Shown here: positions 26,650-36,563 of the stretch, one piece after another
Position numbering within the stretch: the first letter of the stretch is position 1
Layout: the number at the start of each line of letters is the position of its first letter
NCBI RefSeq assembly: GCF_025947285.1
Contig: NZ_CP110008.1
Location: forward strand, 2,433,001-2,497,000
Reading direction: 5' to 3'
Source of the DNA: Flavobacterium sp. N2820
GTDB lineage: Bacteria > Bacteroidota > Bacteroidia > Flavobacteriales > Flavobacteriaceae
Length of the DNA: 64,000 nucleotides
Program-made: the position numbers and the translations under genes
Notes under the pieces: generated by a model
What the model was told of the DNA's origin: nothing
The model's database searches: none
The model's input: the letters and a program-made list of their open reading frames with translations, nothing else

Positions 26650-29600
26650 TTATACTGATGGTAAGATTTCAGTGTCTTTGTTTTTTCGACTCTTAATTTT
26701 GATTTTCATTCTGTTTAATAAGAAGAACATCACGGGAACAATAATCAACGTAAGGAATGTTGCAAATATTAATCCGTAAATAACCGTTTTTGCTAAAGGT
26801 CCCCAGAAAATTACGTTATCTCCACCCATATAGATATTAGGATTGTAGTTGATAAATAATCCAAAGAAGTCGATATTTAAACCAATTGCTAATGGAATTA
26901 ATCCTAAAACCGTTGTAATAGCCGTTAACAATACAGGACGTAATCTTGAACGACCTCCTTCAACTATAGCATCAAAATAATCTTGTTTACTTAAGATTGC
27001 GCCTTCTTCTAAACCTAATTCGGCTACTTTTCGGTCTAATAATAATTGAGTGTAATCTATCAATACAATTCCGTTGTTTACAACAATTCCGGCAAGAGAA
27101 ATAATACCCATCATGGTCATAATGATTACGAAATCGTTTCTAAAAATAACCAATCCAAGGAAAACTCCAATAAAACTCAAAATCACAGTAAACATAATAA
27201 TAGCTGGTTTTGAAATCGAATTAAATTGAGCTACCATTACTAAAATAATGCCTCCCATTGCAATTAACAAAGCTTTAAATAAGAACGAAGAGTTTTTTTC
27301 TTGTTCTTCTTGTTCACCAGTAAAAGCGAAATTAGTGTCTTTTGGCATTTTATAAGTTGCCATTTCTTTTTTCAAAGCACCTACAATTTCATTGGCATTA
27401 TAACCTTCCAATACATTTGAATATACTGTAATTACTCGTTTTAAGTTTTTACGTTTAATGGTGTTGAATGAAGATGTATTTGTTTTTTCTACTAACGCAG
27501 CAATTGGAACTTGTTGTAATCTTCCAGTAGCTTGATCTCTAAATGTGATTGGCTGATTGAAAATAGCACTGTTATCATTTTTTAAATCTTCGTTAAAACG
27601 CACATTTATTTCATAATCATCTTTGTCTTCTTTATAAGTAGAAATTTTTTCTCCGTATACAGAACGACGTAATGTTTGTCCTACTTGAGCTGTTGAAACC
27701 CCTAGTTGTCCCGCTACTTTTCGGTCTACGATTACTTCTAAACCAGGTTTTGATTTATTAACATCTAGTTTTAATTCTTCAATTCCAGCAATGTTTTTCG
27801 AGTTGATAAAATCTTTAACTTTTTCAGCTTCAATTAACATGTCGTTATAATTTTCACCAGAAATTTCAACATTGATCGGATAACCTGAAGGTGGTCCGTT
27901 TTGATCTTTTTCGACAATGATGGAAACACCAGGATAACCTTTAACAGCTGCACGAATTTCATTCATTAAATCGCTACTTTCAACTCCTTTTCTAAACTTA
28001 AATTCACGCATTGATAAAGTAATTTTTCCTCTGTGTGGCATTTCATTTTGTGAACCACCATCGGTTTGAGGATTTCCAGCACCTTCACCAACTTGTGCTA
28101 CACCCGATTCAACCATAAAGTTAAAATTCTCTTCATCGGTATATTTATTGGCTACAGCATATACTTTTTTCTCAACTTCTTTTGTAAAAGCATTTGTTTT
28201 AGCAATATCGGTTCCTTCAGGGAATTCGATATACGTTATAATTTGATTAGGTTGATTCTCCGGAAAGAATAATACTTTTGGCTGGGCAATTCCCACTAAA
28301 ATAAATGAGAAAATTAATAAACCAACTGTTCCAAATAAGAAATAATAAGGTCTTTTACCACTCAAAACATAAATCAGGGATTTTTTGTAAAAATTTTCAA
28401 GTTTAACTAATGAAACTTCCATAAAATATTTTTGAGCTCTTGCTAAATAATATTTGTAAATCCAAAGCATTACGGCAAAGAAAACCATTAAATTTCCAAT
28501 TCCTTTTAAACCATCTGTGCTGGTTGAAAAACCAAGAATTACTAAAATTATTCCTATTCCTCCAACAATGCTACTCAAACGAATTAATGTTTTTTGAGAC
28601 ATTTCTTTCTCTTCCAATTGCATAAATTCGGCATTAATAAGGGCATTGATAACTAATGCTACAAATAATGATGAAAATAATACAACTGAAAGCGTCATAG
28701 GGAAATAAATCATGAATTTACCCATTGTTCCAGGCCATAACCCTAATGGGAAAAAGGCAGCTAAAGTGGTGGCTGTTGATGCAATGATTGGCCAAGCAAT
28801 TTCTCCAACTCCTTCAATAGCGGCTTGTTTTCGGCTTAAGCCTTGACTCATTAACGAATGTACGTTTTCTACTACTACAATTCCGTTATCAACTAGCATT
28901 CCGAGTCCCATTACTAAGGCAAATAATACCATCGTATTTAAAGTTACTCCAAATGAAGCTAAAATAATGTACGACATAAACATAGAAAGCGGAATGGCAA
29001 AACCTACAAAAAGGGCACTTCTAAATCCTAAGAAAAACATCAAAACACCAACAACGAGTAATACTCCAAAAATGATGTTATTTACCAAATCATCTACTTG
29101 GTTAATGGTTCTTGAAGATTGATCATTTGCCATAGAAATTTTTAAATTCGATGGAAAATAATCGTCTTGTGCTTGTTTTACAATTTGTTTGATGCTTTCT
29201 GTAGCCTCAATCATGTTTTTACCGCTACGTTTTTTAACATCTAACATTACTACTGCATTACCATATTCTCTGGCATGTGTTGTAGCTTCTTTAGGTTGAA
29301 ACTTAATGGTTGCAATATCTTTAAGATACACCACACCATCTTGTTTTTTAACCACAACATCTTCCAATTCGGCAGGATTTTCAATTTCTCCTACTACACG
29401 AATGTTTTTCTTGATGCCGTTATTGACTACATTTCCACCAGAAATGGTTGTGTTTTCTCTAGAAACAGCTCCAATAATATCATCAAAACTGACTTGAGCT
29501 GCCGTCATTTTGTAAATATCTACTGCGATTTCCACTTCTTTTTCTTGCGCACCACGAATAGCTGCTTCTTTAATTTGTGGTAATCTTTCGATTTTATCTT

Positions 29601-30123
29601 CTAAATATTCGGCATAATCTTTTAATTTATCTAAAGGTAAATCTCCCGATAAATTAATATTTAAGATAGGTTGTTCTTCAGCAATGTTTAAATCGAAAAC
29701 GTTTGGTTCTACCTTTTCGCCTCCTGGCATGGTTGGCCAATCCGTTTCAGATTTTACTAAATCTACTTTGTCTTTTACTTTTTGCTTGGCTGCATCAACC
29801 GAGATATCTTCATCAAACTCCACTAAAATCATAGAATAATCTTGAAGTGTGTTTGAGGTAATTTTAGTGACACCGGATATATTGTTAAACTCTTCTTCTA
29901 AAGGTTTTGTGATTAGTTTTTCAACATCTTCAGCTGCATTTCCTGGGTTGATTGAACTAACGTAAATTTTAGTTTCAATAATTTCAGGGAAATCTTCACG
30001 AGGCATTGAATAGTAGGAAATTAATCCGCCTATCAAGATAATAGCTGTAATTACATACACGGTCATTTTATTATTAATGGCCCATGTTGAAATTCCGAAG
30101 CTTTTGGTTATTTTATTACTCAT
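26650..30123 (-). CDS. RND efflux permease (pump A), atypical proton relay
   Basis: 1157 residues, about 100 longer than AcrB (1049). The usual two-fold arrangement of six membrane helices plus periplasmic loops is present, with an additional segment between the halves (about 500-575) that holds two more hydrophobic stretches (around IIGGIGIILVIL-like sequence and LMVFFAVMLWIYKYYLA). At the position of AcrB Asp407-Asp408 it has Asp412-Asn413 (GMLVDNGIVVVEN), and at the Lys940 position it has Asn1016 (AGIVVNNGIVLID). So two of the three classic proton-relay residues are replaced. Last gene of efflux operon A. Substrate unknown. Confidence 0.9.
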   Translation of the reverse strand: MSNKITKSFGISTWAINNKMTVYVITAIILIGGLISYYSMPREDFPEIIETKIYVSSINPGNAAEDVEKLITKPLEEEFNNISGVTKITSNTLQDYSMILVEFDEDISVDAAKQKVKDKVDLVKSETDWPTMPGGEKVEPNVFDLNIAEEQPILNINLSGDLPLDKLKDYAEYLEDKIERLPQIKEAAIRGAQEKEVEIAVDIYKMTAAQVSFDDIIGAVSRENTTISGGNVVNNGIKKNIRVVGEIENPAELEDVVVKKQDGVVYLKDIATIKFQPKEATTHAREYGNAVVMLDVKKRSGKNMIEATESIKQIVKQAQDDYFPSNLKISMANDQSSRTINQVDDLVNNIIFGVLLVVGVLMFFLGFRSALFVGFAIPLSMFMSYIILASFGVTLNTMVLFALVMGLGMLVDNGIVVVENVHSLMSQGLSRKQAAIEGVGEIAWPIIASTATTLAAFFPLGLWPGTMGKFMIYFPMTLSVVLFSSLFVALVINALINAEFMQLEEKEMSQKTLIRLSSIVGGIGIILVILGFSTSTDGLKGIGNLMVFFAVMLWIYKYYLARAQKYFMEVSLVKLENFYKKSLIYVLSGKRPYYFLFGTVGLLIFSFILVGIAQPKVLFFPENQPNQIITYIEFPEGTDIAKTNAFTKEVEKKVYAVANKYTDEENFNFMVESGVAQVGEGAGNPQTDGGSQNEMPHRGKITLSMREFKFRKGVESSDLMNEIRAAVKGYPGVSIIVEKDQNGPPSGYPINVEISGENYNDMLIEAEKVKDFINSKNIAGIEELKLDVNKSKPGLEVIVDRKVAGQLGVSTAQVGQTLRRSVYGEKISTYKEDKDDYEINVRFNEDLKNDNSAIFNQPITFRDQATGRLQQVPIAALVEKTNTSSFNTIKRKNLKRVITVYSNVLEGYNANEIVGALKKEMATYKMPKDTNFAFTGEQEEQEKNSSFLFKALLIAMGGIILVMVAQFNSISKPAIIMFTVILSFIGVFLGLVIFRNDFVIIMTMMGIISLAGIVVNNGIVLIDYTQLLLDRKVAELGLEEGAILSKQDYFDAIVEGGRSRLRPVLLTAITTVLGLIPLAIGLNIDFFGLFINYNPNIYMGGDNVIFWGPLAKTVIYGLIFATFLTLIIVPVMFFLLNRMKIKIKSRKNKDTEILPSV

Positions 30124-30142
30124 ACCAATAATTTTTTAGTAC

Positions 30143-31306
30143 CTATTTTTTAATAATTTCAACAATATCGCCATTTTGAACGCTTCTTGCGCCTTCAATA
30201 ATGATTTGTTCCCCTTTGTTTAATCCAGATTTTACTTCAATATTTGCACCAGAAGTTAAACCTACTACAATGGTTTTCTTGATTGCTTTTGGTTCTTTAC
30301 CAGAAGTATCAACCGTATAAATAATTTTTTCGCCAACGGCATTTTCAGTAACAATACTTTCTGGAACTAAAATAGCATTTGGTTTTTTGTAGTCTTCGAT
30401 TTTTAAAACAGCTACTTGATTTGGGCGCAATAAATTATCTGAGTTTGGAACCGCTACTTCAATACTAAAGTTTCTATTGTTTGGATTAATATAATTTCCA
30501 ATTTGTCTCACTTTTCCTTTATATATTTTACCAGTAGATTTTACTTCAACATCTACGATTGCTCCATTTTTAATTTTCCCAATGAAACTTTCAGGAACAT
30601 TTGCAGAAACATACATATCTGATAAATTTACAATACGCATTAATTGTTGTCCAGGGCCAACTACTTGACCTTTTTCAGTAATTACTTCGTCAATAACACC
30701 ACTAAATGGCGCTTTTACAATTGTTTTTCCAAGTTGCGCCTTCATTTGTGCAACCGCCTTCATTTGTGCTTCGTAATTGGTTTTTGCTTGTAAAAATTGA
30801 ATTTCTGAACCAATTTTTTTATCCCAAAGATTTTTTTGTCTTTCAAATGTAGTTTTTGCCAATGTAGCTTGTGTTTCCATCTGTGCCAATTGATTGCTTA
30901 AACCACCATCATCAATTCGTGCTAAAATTTGCCCTTTATTTACTTTTTGCCCTGATTTTACATATACTTGAGTTAATACTCCCGAATATTCTGGGTAAAT
31001 AATAAGGTTTTGTTTGGTATCCACATTTCCTTGAATGTCAATGTAATGCGTGAAAATAGTGTCGTTAACAATTGCAGTTGTTACTAAAGCTGATTTTTTT
31101 AGTGTGTCTAATTCGGCAATAGCCAAATCAAGTTTAGCTAATTCGGCTCCAATTGCATCATATTGTTTCTGAATTTCGGCTCTTGTAGTTTTGATTGTTG
31201 TTAAATCCTTTGATTCAATCGCTTTGTCAACAGAAGCAGTTTTTGAATCACCTCCACAAGAAGTAATTAGTAAACCTAATAAACTGATGTATAGTATTTT
31301 TTTCAT
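30143..31306 (-). CDS. RND efflux periplasmic adaptor (pump A)
   Basis: 387 residues with a lipoprotein signal (MKKILYISLLGLLITSC, Cys17), a coiled-coil at about 28-68 (KAIESKDL...LAKLDLAIAELD), a split lipoyl half-motif (GVLTQVYVKSGQKVNKGQIL), a helical hairpin region and beta-barrel domain (VKAPFSGVIDEVITEKGQVV). Links the permease to the TolC-type channel. 19 bp after it comes the permease gene; 9 bp before it, the TolC gene. The extra N-terminal coiled coil before the lipoyl motif is a local feature not seen in the adaptor of operon B. Confidence 0.9.
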   Translation of the reverse strand: MKKILYISLLGLLITSCGGDSKTASVDKAIESKDLTTIKTTRAEIQKQYDAIGAELAKLDLAIAELDTLKKSALVTTAIVNDTIFTHYIDIQGNVDTKQNLIIYPEYSGVLTQVYVKSGQKVNKGQILARIDDGGLSNQLAQMETQATLAKTTFERQKNLWDKKIGSEIQFLQAKTNYEAQMKAVAQMKAQLGKTIVKAPFSGVIDEVITEKGQVVGPGQQLMRIVNLSDMYVSANVPESFIGKIKNGAIVDVEVKSTGKIYKGKVRQIGNYINPNNRNFSIEVAVPNSDNLLRPNQVAVLKIEDYKKPNAILVPESIVTENAVGEKIIYTVDTSGKEPKAIKKTIVVGLTSGANIEVKSGLNKGEQIIIEGARSVQNGDIVEIIKK

Positions 31307-31315
31307 TATGTATTT

Positions 31316-32662
31316 TTATTTTTTATTGGTTAGTTTGTCTAAAGTTGCTTTTTTGTTTAAAACATCAATCATAGCTTGTAAATAATCTTGTTGTGCTGTG
31401 TATAATTGACGTTGTGCTTCGGTAAATTCAAAACTTGTAGAAAGTCCTTCTTTGAATTTTATTTGTTGTTTACCTTCAATTCTTTCGGCTAATTTTAAAT
31501 TACTTTTTGAGGCAGCATATTGTTCTATACTAAATTCATAATCGGTTTTAGCTTGTTGAAACTGAAGTTTTAAACGTTGTTCTGTTTCGGTAAGTTGTGT
31601 TTTTGCTTGTTCAAAAGCAATTTTTGCTTGTTGTGTTCTGGCTTTATCTCTAAAACTACTGAATATTGGTAAACTAATATTTACTCCAAAATTTGAGTAA
31701 TTATACCATTTTTGTTGTGTTGAAATAATATCAAATTCATTAGAAAATGTATTTGCACCATAGTTCAATTGCGCTCCAATAGTTGGCAGTGCTCTAAAAC
31801 GCTCTAATTTTAATAACAAACGTTTTGATTCTTCATTGTTTTGTTGGATTTTATAATCTATAGAACTTGTTGAATCAAATTCTTGAGCAAGTACAGCTAA
31901 ATCTACATTTTTAACTGCTAAATCATCAAGTTTTTCTGTAAGCGTTACATCGTTATTAATGTCAATTCCCATAGAAATTTTAAGAAGATTTAATGCAATT
32001 TCGGCTCTTTTTTGGGCATTCGATAAAGAACTTTTCAATTGTGTTAACGTAATTTGAAGTTGCTCTACGTTTTCTTCTTCGGTCAAACCGTTTTTAAAAG
32101 TTTCACTGGTTTCAAATAATGTTTTTTCTAAAGTGGTTTTGTTTTTTTCAAAGATTAAAACACTTTCTCTAGCTAAAAGTACATTTCCATAGGCATTCGT
32201 AACCATTTCTTTGATTTCTAAATCGGTTTTTTCTTTTGCATTTTGAGAAATTTGCAAATACACTTTAGCCGATTGCAATCCTACAATATAGGATCCATCA
32301 AAAATTAATTGGTTTAATGTTGCGGAAGCATTTGCGCTGTGTTTTGTTCCAAAAGCAATAGTTGAAATTTCATTTGGATCACCACCCGGATTAAACGCAT
32401 TTCCAGAAACCCCTTGTACTTGAAAGTCAAGATTGTTTAAATACTGTAAATTACTGGTAATTTGTGGAAGTCCGGAAGCAGTTGTTTCCCATTTTTTTTG
32501 TTTGGCAGCTTCAATATCACGTTTTGCATTAATTGAACTGTAGTTGTTTTCAATAGCATGATCAATTGCTTGTTGCAATGTAAAGCTATAGGTTTCTTTT
32601 TTATCTTGTGCGTTCAAGAATAGTGAAACGAACAATAAGGTTAGTATTAGTTTTTGTTTCAT
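31316..32662 (-). CDS. TolC-family outer membrane efflux protein (pump A)
   Basis: 448 residues: signal peptide (1-18, ending LFLNAQ), then the two-fold TolC repeat of long helices (heptad pattern, ISKLK... and QAKTQLTETEQRLKLQFQQAK). It forms the trimeric outer-membrane exit channel for the adjacent adaptor and permease. Second gene of operon A. Confidence 0.9.
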   Translation of the reverse strand: MKQKLILTLLFVSLFLNAQDKKETYSFTLQQAIDHAIENNYSSINAKRDIEAAKQKKWETTASGLPQITSNLQYLNNLDFQVQGVSGNAFNPGGDPNEISTIAFGTKHSANASATLNQLIFDGSYIVGLQSAKVYLQISQNAKEKTDLEIKEMVTNAYGNVLLARESVLIFEKNKTTLEKTLFETSETFKNGLTEEENVEQLQITLTQLKSSLSNAQKRAEIALNLLKISMGIDINNDVTLTEKLDDLAVKNVDLAVLAQEFDSTSSIDYKIQQNNEESKRLLLKLERFRALPTIGAQLNYGANTFSNEFDIISTQQKWYNYSNFGVNISLPIFSSFRDKARTQQAKIAFEQAKTQLTETEQRLKLQFQQAKTDYEFSIEQYAASKSNLKLAERIEGKQQIKFKEGLSTSFEFTEAQRQLYTAQQDYLQAMIDVLNKKATLDKLTNKK

Positions 32663-32683
32663 TTAATGATTATTGATTTTTAA

Positions 32684-33274
32684 TTAATGATTCAGTATTT
32701 GTTTTTCAAGTTCTTTTATACCTGCTAATGTAGCCATAGCTCTTATGTGGTATTCTAAAGCTTTTAATTCTAATTCTTGAGCATCTTTTTCAAGCATAGT
32801 GTTTTCGTTAATACTAAAAATTAGAGTGTAATAAAACTTCACATAATTTTCAATATCTAAATCTTTTCGATATAAACCTTCTTTAATTCCTTTAATAATA
32901 TTGTCACGAAAACATTCTTCGCAAACACTAACTTGCATGGTTAAAATTTTTTCGTAAATTTCTGGATAGTGTTTTTTTAACTGATATATTGGTGATGATT
33001 CAGTAGATTTGAACATTTCTTTGAACATTCTCCTGATTTCGAAATTTTCTTCAATGGCATTAAAGTTTTGAGATACAATTTTAGTGATTGTTTCATGCAC
33101 TTCCTTATGAACCATTTGAACACTTTCTTCAATCAGTAAGTCTTTATTGGAGAAGTATTTATAAATTGTTTTTTTTGAAATACACATTTCGCAAGCAATA
33201 TCATCCATTGTAATGCTTTTGAAACCAAGTCTCAAAAACATGTCGGTTGATTTTTGTAAAATTCTGTTTTTCAT
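32684..33274 (-). CDS. TetR/AcrR-family regulator of efflux operon A
   Basis: 196 residues from ATG 33274 (MKNRILQKST). An upstream alternative start at 33328 would add 18 residues of non-conserved sequence and lie upstream of the -7 box; it is unlikely. The N-terminal helix-turn-helix (SITMDDIACEMCISKKTIYKYF, with Cys residues flanking) is identical over more than 30 residues to that of the second TetR gene at 38981-39577. The C-terminal ligand domain is about 70 percent identical by eye. Its ligand is unknown. First gene of the operon, so likely autoregulated. Confidence 0.92.
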   Translation of the reverse strand: MKNRILQKSTDMFLRLGFKSITMDDIACEMCISKKTIYKYFSNKDLLIEESVQMVHKEVHETITKIVSQNFNAIEENFEIRRMFKEMFKSTESSPIYQLKKHYPEIYEKILTMQVSVCEECFRDNIIKGIKEGLYRKDLDIENYVKFYYTLIFSINENTMLEKDAQELELKALEYHIRAMATLAGIKELEKQILNH

Positions 33275-33285
33275 TTGTTTTTTTG

Positions 33286-33301
33286 CAAAGGTACATTTGT
33301 A
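33286..33301 (-). promoter_or_regulatory. -7 box and overlapping TACATTTGTA palindrome, operon A
   Basis: Plus-strand CAAAGGTA 33286-33293 reads TACCTTTG on the minus strand (TAnnTTTG). The palindrome TACA-TT-TGTA (33292-33301) overlaps it. The same TACAnnTGTA design is found at the second TetR gene. Confidence 0.5.
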
Positions 33302-33326
33302 AATTGAATGTTTTACTTTTGAAAAC

Positions 33327-33358
33327 AAAAAACAGCTACAAATTGTAGCTGTTTTTTT
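33327..33358. terminator. Rho-independent terminator of efflux operon B
   Basis: AACAGCTAC (33331-33339), loop AAATT, GTAGCTGTT (33345-33353), A-rich before and T-run after, so active on the minus strand. It separates the two efflux operons and shows that each is an independent transcript. Confidence 0.88.
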
Positions 33359-33377
33359 AAAATAAAAGATTTAAATC

Positions 33378-36300
33378 TTATAGAGTGTGTTTCGGGTTAA
33401 AACCGTCTTCACTTAATTCTGTGTGAACATAATCGGCAACCATTTCAGCTTCATAATCTGTTTTTTCTCCTTTAGAGAATTTAGCGATTATTTTCTCCAT
33501 GATTTCATAAATTACAGGAACCACAATTAAGGTTAAGAATAACGATGAAATTAATCCACCAATAATTACCCAAGCCAAACCATTTTTCCATTCTGCTCCA
33601 GCACCAGAAGCTAATGCAATTGGGAACATACCAAATACCATCGCAATTGTGGTCATTAAAATTGGACGTAACCTTGCATGATTTGCTTGAATTAATGCTG
33701 TTCTAATACTTTCTCCAGCTTTACGTCTTTGATTCGTGTAATCCACCAACATAATCGCATTTTTACAAACCAGACCAATTAGCATGATGATACCTAAAAT
33801 GGTAAAAATATTCAAAGTATTATTAGTTAAGGCTAATGCCAACATTGCACCAATAAACGAAAGCGGAATCGCAAATAATACTACAAATGGATGCACAAAA
33901 CTGTCGTATAACGAAACCATTACAAGGTAAACCAAGATAATAGCCGCTAATAAAGCAATTCCAAGTGTTCCAAAACCTTCCGATTGATTTTCCATGTCAC
34001 CACCCCAAATGTAATCTACACCTGTAGGTTTTTCTAATTTATCAATTTTTTCTTGCCATTGCGATACAATAGTTCCTGAAGCAACCCCCACATTTTGACC
34101 TTTTACAGTTACCGATGCTGATTTGTCTCTTCGTTCTAATTCACTTGGACCAGAACTTTCAGAAACGGTAGCAAATTGTATTAATTTAATTTGTTCACCT
34201 CTATCGTTAATGAAAATTAAGTTACTTACATCGGCAATACTTTTTCTGTCGAATGCATTATATTTAATGTTGATGTCGTATTCATATTCTCCAGCTCTAA
34301 ATTTACCATCAGTATTTCCGCTAAATGCAGTTTGCATGGTCATACCTACAGTTTGTAAACTTAAACCAAGCGCAGCCATTTTATCTCTGTCCACTTGAAC
34401 GTTTACTTCTGGATTTCCATCTTCTACCGATAATTCAATTTCTGTTGCTCCAGGAATCGTGCGTAATTCTTTTTCAGCAGCTTTTGCAAATGCCATTGCT
34501 GTTTCTACATTTGGACCAGTAACGATTAATCCTAAAGTAGCATCTTCAGCAGTTCCTAAAATACCTACTGGAACCGTTTTAACTTTTGCTCCAACTAAGA
34601 TTTTTTCTAATTTACGTTTTGTTTTGGCAGCATAAACGTTTGCTGGTTCGTCACGTTTGTCTAAACCAACCATTTTTACGTTAATCTCCGATTTATAAGC
34701 GGTTGCTTGAGAAGCTCCTAAACCTTCACTAGTTTGCCCAATAGTCGTAATTTGACTGTGAACATATTCTTCTTTTTTCAAGAAAGCTTCTGCTTTTTGT
34801 GTCATGAAATTGGTTTGTTCTAACGAAGCGTCTTTTGGCATTTCAATTTGAACTAAAAATTCACCACTGTCAGACGCAGCGAAGAATTCACCTCCAATAA
34901 ATCCACCACCCATTAATCCTATTGTTGAAGCAATAAATAAAGTGAAAACAACAATGAATGTTTTAATATAATGGTCTAAACACCAAGTCAACAATCCTGA
35001 AACCCAGTCAGTAAAACGAGTTAAATAACTTTCAAATCCAAGGATAATTCTTCCGAAAAAGGTTTTACCAGTAATGTGTTCTAATTTTCCATATCTAGAA
35101 GATAACCAAGGTATAATAGTAAACGAAGCCACTAACGACAATAAAGTAGAAATAATAACGGTTACACAGAATTGCGTAATAATGTTAGAAACTAATCCTG
35201 TACTCATTGCAATTGGTAAAAATACTACCACGATTACTAATGTAATCGATACAACCGTTCCTCCAATTTCGGCAGTTCCGTCATAAGCAGCACGAACTTT
35301 GTTTTTACCCATTTCCATGTGGCGGTAAATGTTTTCCAATACTACAATCGCATCATCCACCAAGATACCAACTACTAATGATAATCCTAATAAACTCATT
35401 AAGTTTAAGGTATATCCCATTAAGTAAATCCCAATGAAAGTTGCAATTAACGAAGCAGGAATCGAAACCATTACAATTAACGAGTTTCTAACACTGTGTA
35501 AGAAAAACAACATTACTAATGCCACTAATATAACGGCAATAAGTAAATCGTGAACCACTGCATCAGCTGCTTCTAATGTGAAAATAGTACTGTCTTTTGC
35601 AATTTCTAATTGTAAACCTTTAGATTTATAATCGTTTTCTAATTTGTTGATGGTTTTTACCAATTCTTCACTTACCGCTACAGCATTTGCATCGGATTGT
35701 TTTACAATTTGTAAAAGAATAGCACTTTTTTGATCTACACGAGCAACTTTTTCAGCAATTTTTTGCGTGTCTTGAACATCTGCAATATCACCTAAACGAA
35801 CTTGAATTCCGTTTCTTGATGACACAATTAAGTTTCTTAATTCTTCAACATTTTTATATTTTCCGGCTAAACGAATTAATATTTTTTGGTCACGCGTTTG
35901 AATGTTTCCTGTAGGGAAATCCAAATTTGATGATAAAATATTTTGTTGCACTTGCGGAATCGAAAGTCCGTAACCTTGCATTTTTACTGCATCAAGATTT
36001 ACTTGAATTTCTCTCTCTTGTCCACCAATGATGTTTACTTGCGCAACACCTTGAACACGAGATAAAATCGGAGCTAATTTTTTATCAATTAAGTCGTAAA
36101 AGGCAACTTCGTCCATTTTTCCGTTGGCACCAATAGTCATAATAGGTAAATCACTCAAGGAGAATTTAGTTAACGAAGGTGTTTCGGCATCATCTGGTAA
36201 ATCACTAATGATAGCGTTAATTTTACGTTGCGCATCGTTCATCGAAATATTAACATCTGCATTTGAAGTTAATGTGATAGATACGGTTGATAAACTTTCG

Positions 36301-36554
36301 TATGATTTTGCATCAATTTTTTTGATGTTTTCTAAAGAAGCTACGGCATCTTCAATTTTTTTAGTTACCGTATTTTCAATTTCACTTGGCGATGCACCAG
36401 GATAAATTGTGGCAATCGTAATTACGTTAGTTTCAAATTTAGGAATCAATTCGTAGCCTAAATTGCTATAACTGAACAGTCCACCAAGTGTTAGAATTGT
36501 AAACAATACAATTACTAACGACGGACGTTTTATCGATATTTCTGCTAATTTCAT
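33378..36554 (-). CDS. RND efflux permease (pump B), HAE1-like
   Basis: 1058 residues, close to AcrB. The proton relay is intact: LVDDAIVVLENI holds the Asp-Asp pair and GLVCKNAIMLVDY the Lys. N-terminal SIKRPSLVIVLFTILTLGG is typical of HAE1 pumps. Periplasmic loops with PGASPSEIE and C-terminal half NTLNIFTILGIIMLIG are typical. Last gene of operon B. Exports hydrophobic or amphiphilic compounds; substrate not predictable. Confidence 0.94.
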   Translation of the reverse strand: MKLAEISIKRPSLVIVLFTILTLGGLFSYSNLGYELIPKFETNVITIATIYPGASPSEIENTVTKKIEDAVASLENIKKIDAKSYESLSTVSITLTSNADVNISMNDAQRKINAIISDLPDDAETPSLTKFSLSDLPIMTIGANGKMDEVAFYDLIDKKLAPILSRVQGVAQVNIIGGQEREIQVNLDAVKMQGYGLSIPQVQQNILSSNLDFPTGNIQTRDQKILIRLAGKYKNVEELRNLIVSSRNGIQVRLGDIADVQDTQKIAEKVARVDQKSAILLQIVKQSDANAVAVSEELVKTINKLENDYKSKGLQLEIAKDSTIFTLEAADAVVHDLLIAVILVALVMLFFLHSVRNSLIVMVSIPASLIATFIGIYLMGYTLNLMSLLGLSLVVGILVDDAIVVLENIYRHMEMGKNKVRAAYDGTAEIGGTVVSITLVIVVVFLPIAMSTGLVSNIITQFCVTVIISTLLSLVASFTIIPWLSSRYGKLEHITGKTFFGRIILGFESYLTRFTDWVSGLLTWCLDHYIKTFIVVFTLFIASTIGLMGGGFIGGEFFAASDSGEFLVQIEMPKDASLEQTNFMTQKAEAFLKKEEYVHSQITTIGQTSEGLGASQATAYKSEINVKMVGLDKRDEPANVYAAKTKRKLEKILVGAKVKTVPVGILGTAEDATLGLIVTGPNVETAMAFAKAAEKELRTIPGATEIELSVEDGNPEVNVQVDRDKMAALGLSLQTVGMTMQTAFSGNTDGKFRAGEYEYDINIKYNAFDRKSIADVSNLIFINDRGEQIKLIQFATVSESSGPSELERRDKSASVTVKGQNVGVASGTIVSQWQEKIDKLEKPTGVDYIWGGDMENQSEGFGTLGIALLAAIILVYLVMVSLYDSFVHPFVVLFAIPLSFIGAMLALALTNNTLNIFTILGIIMLIGLVCKNAIMLVDYTNQRRKAGESIRTALIQANHARLRPILMTTIAMVFGMFPIALASGAGAEWKNGLAWVIIGGLISSLFLTLIVVPVIYEIMEKIIAKFSKGEKTDYEAEMVADYVHTELSEDGFNPKHTL

Positions 36555-36563
36555 ATATTTTGA

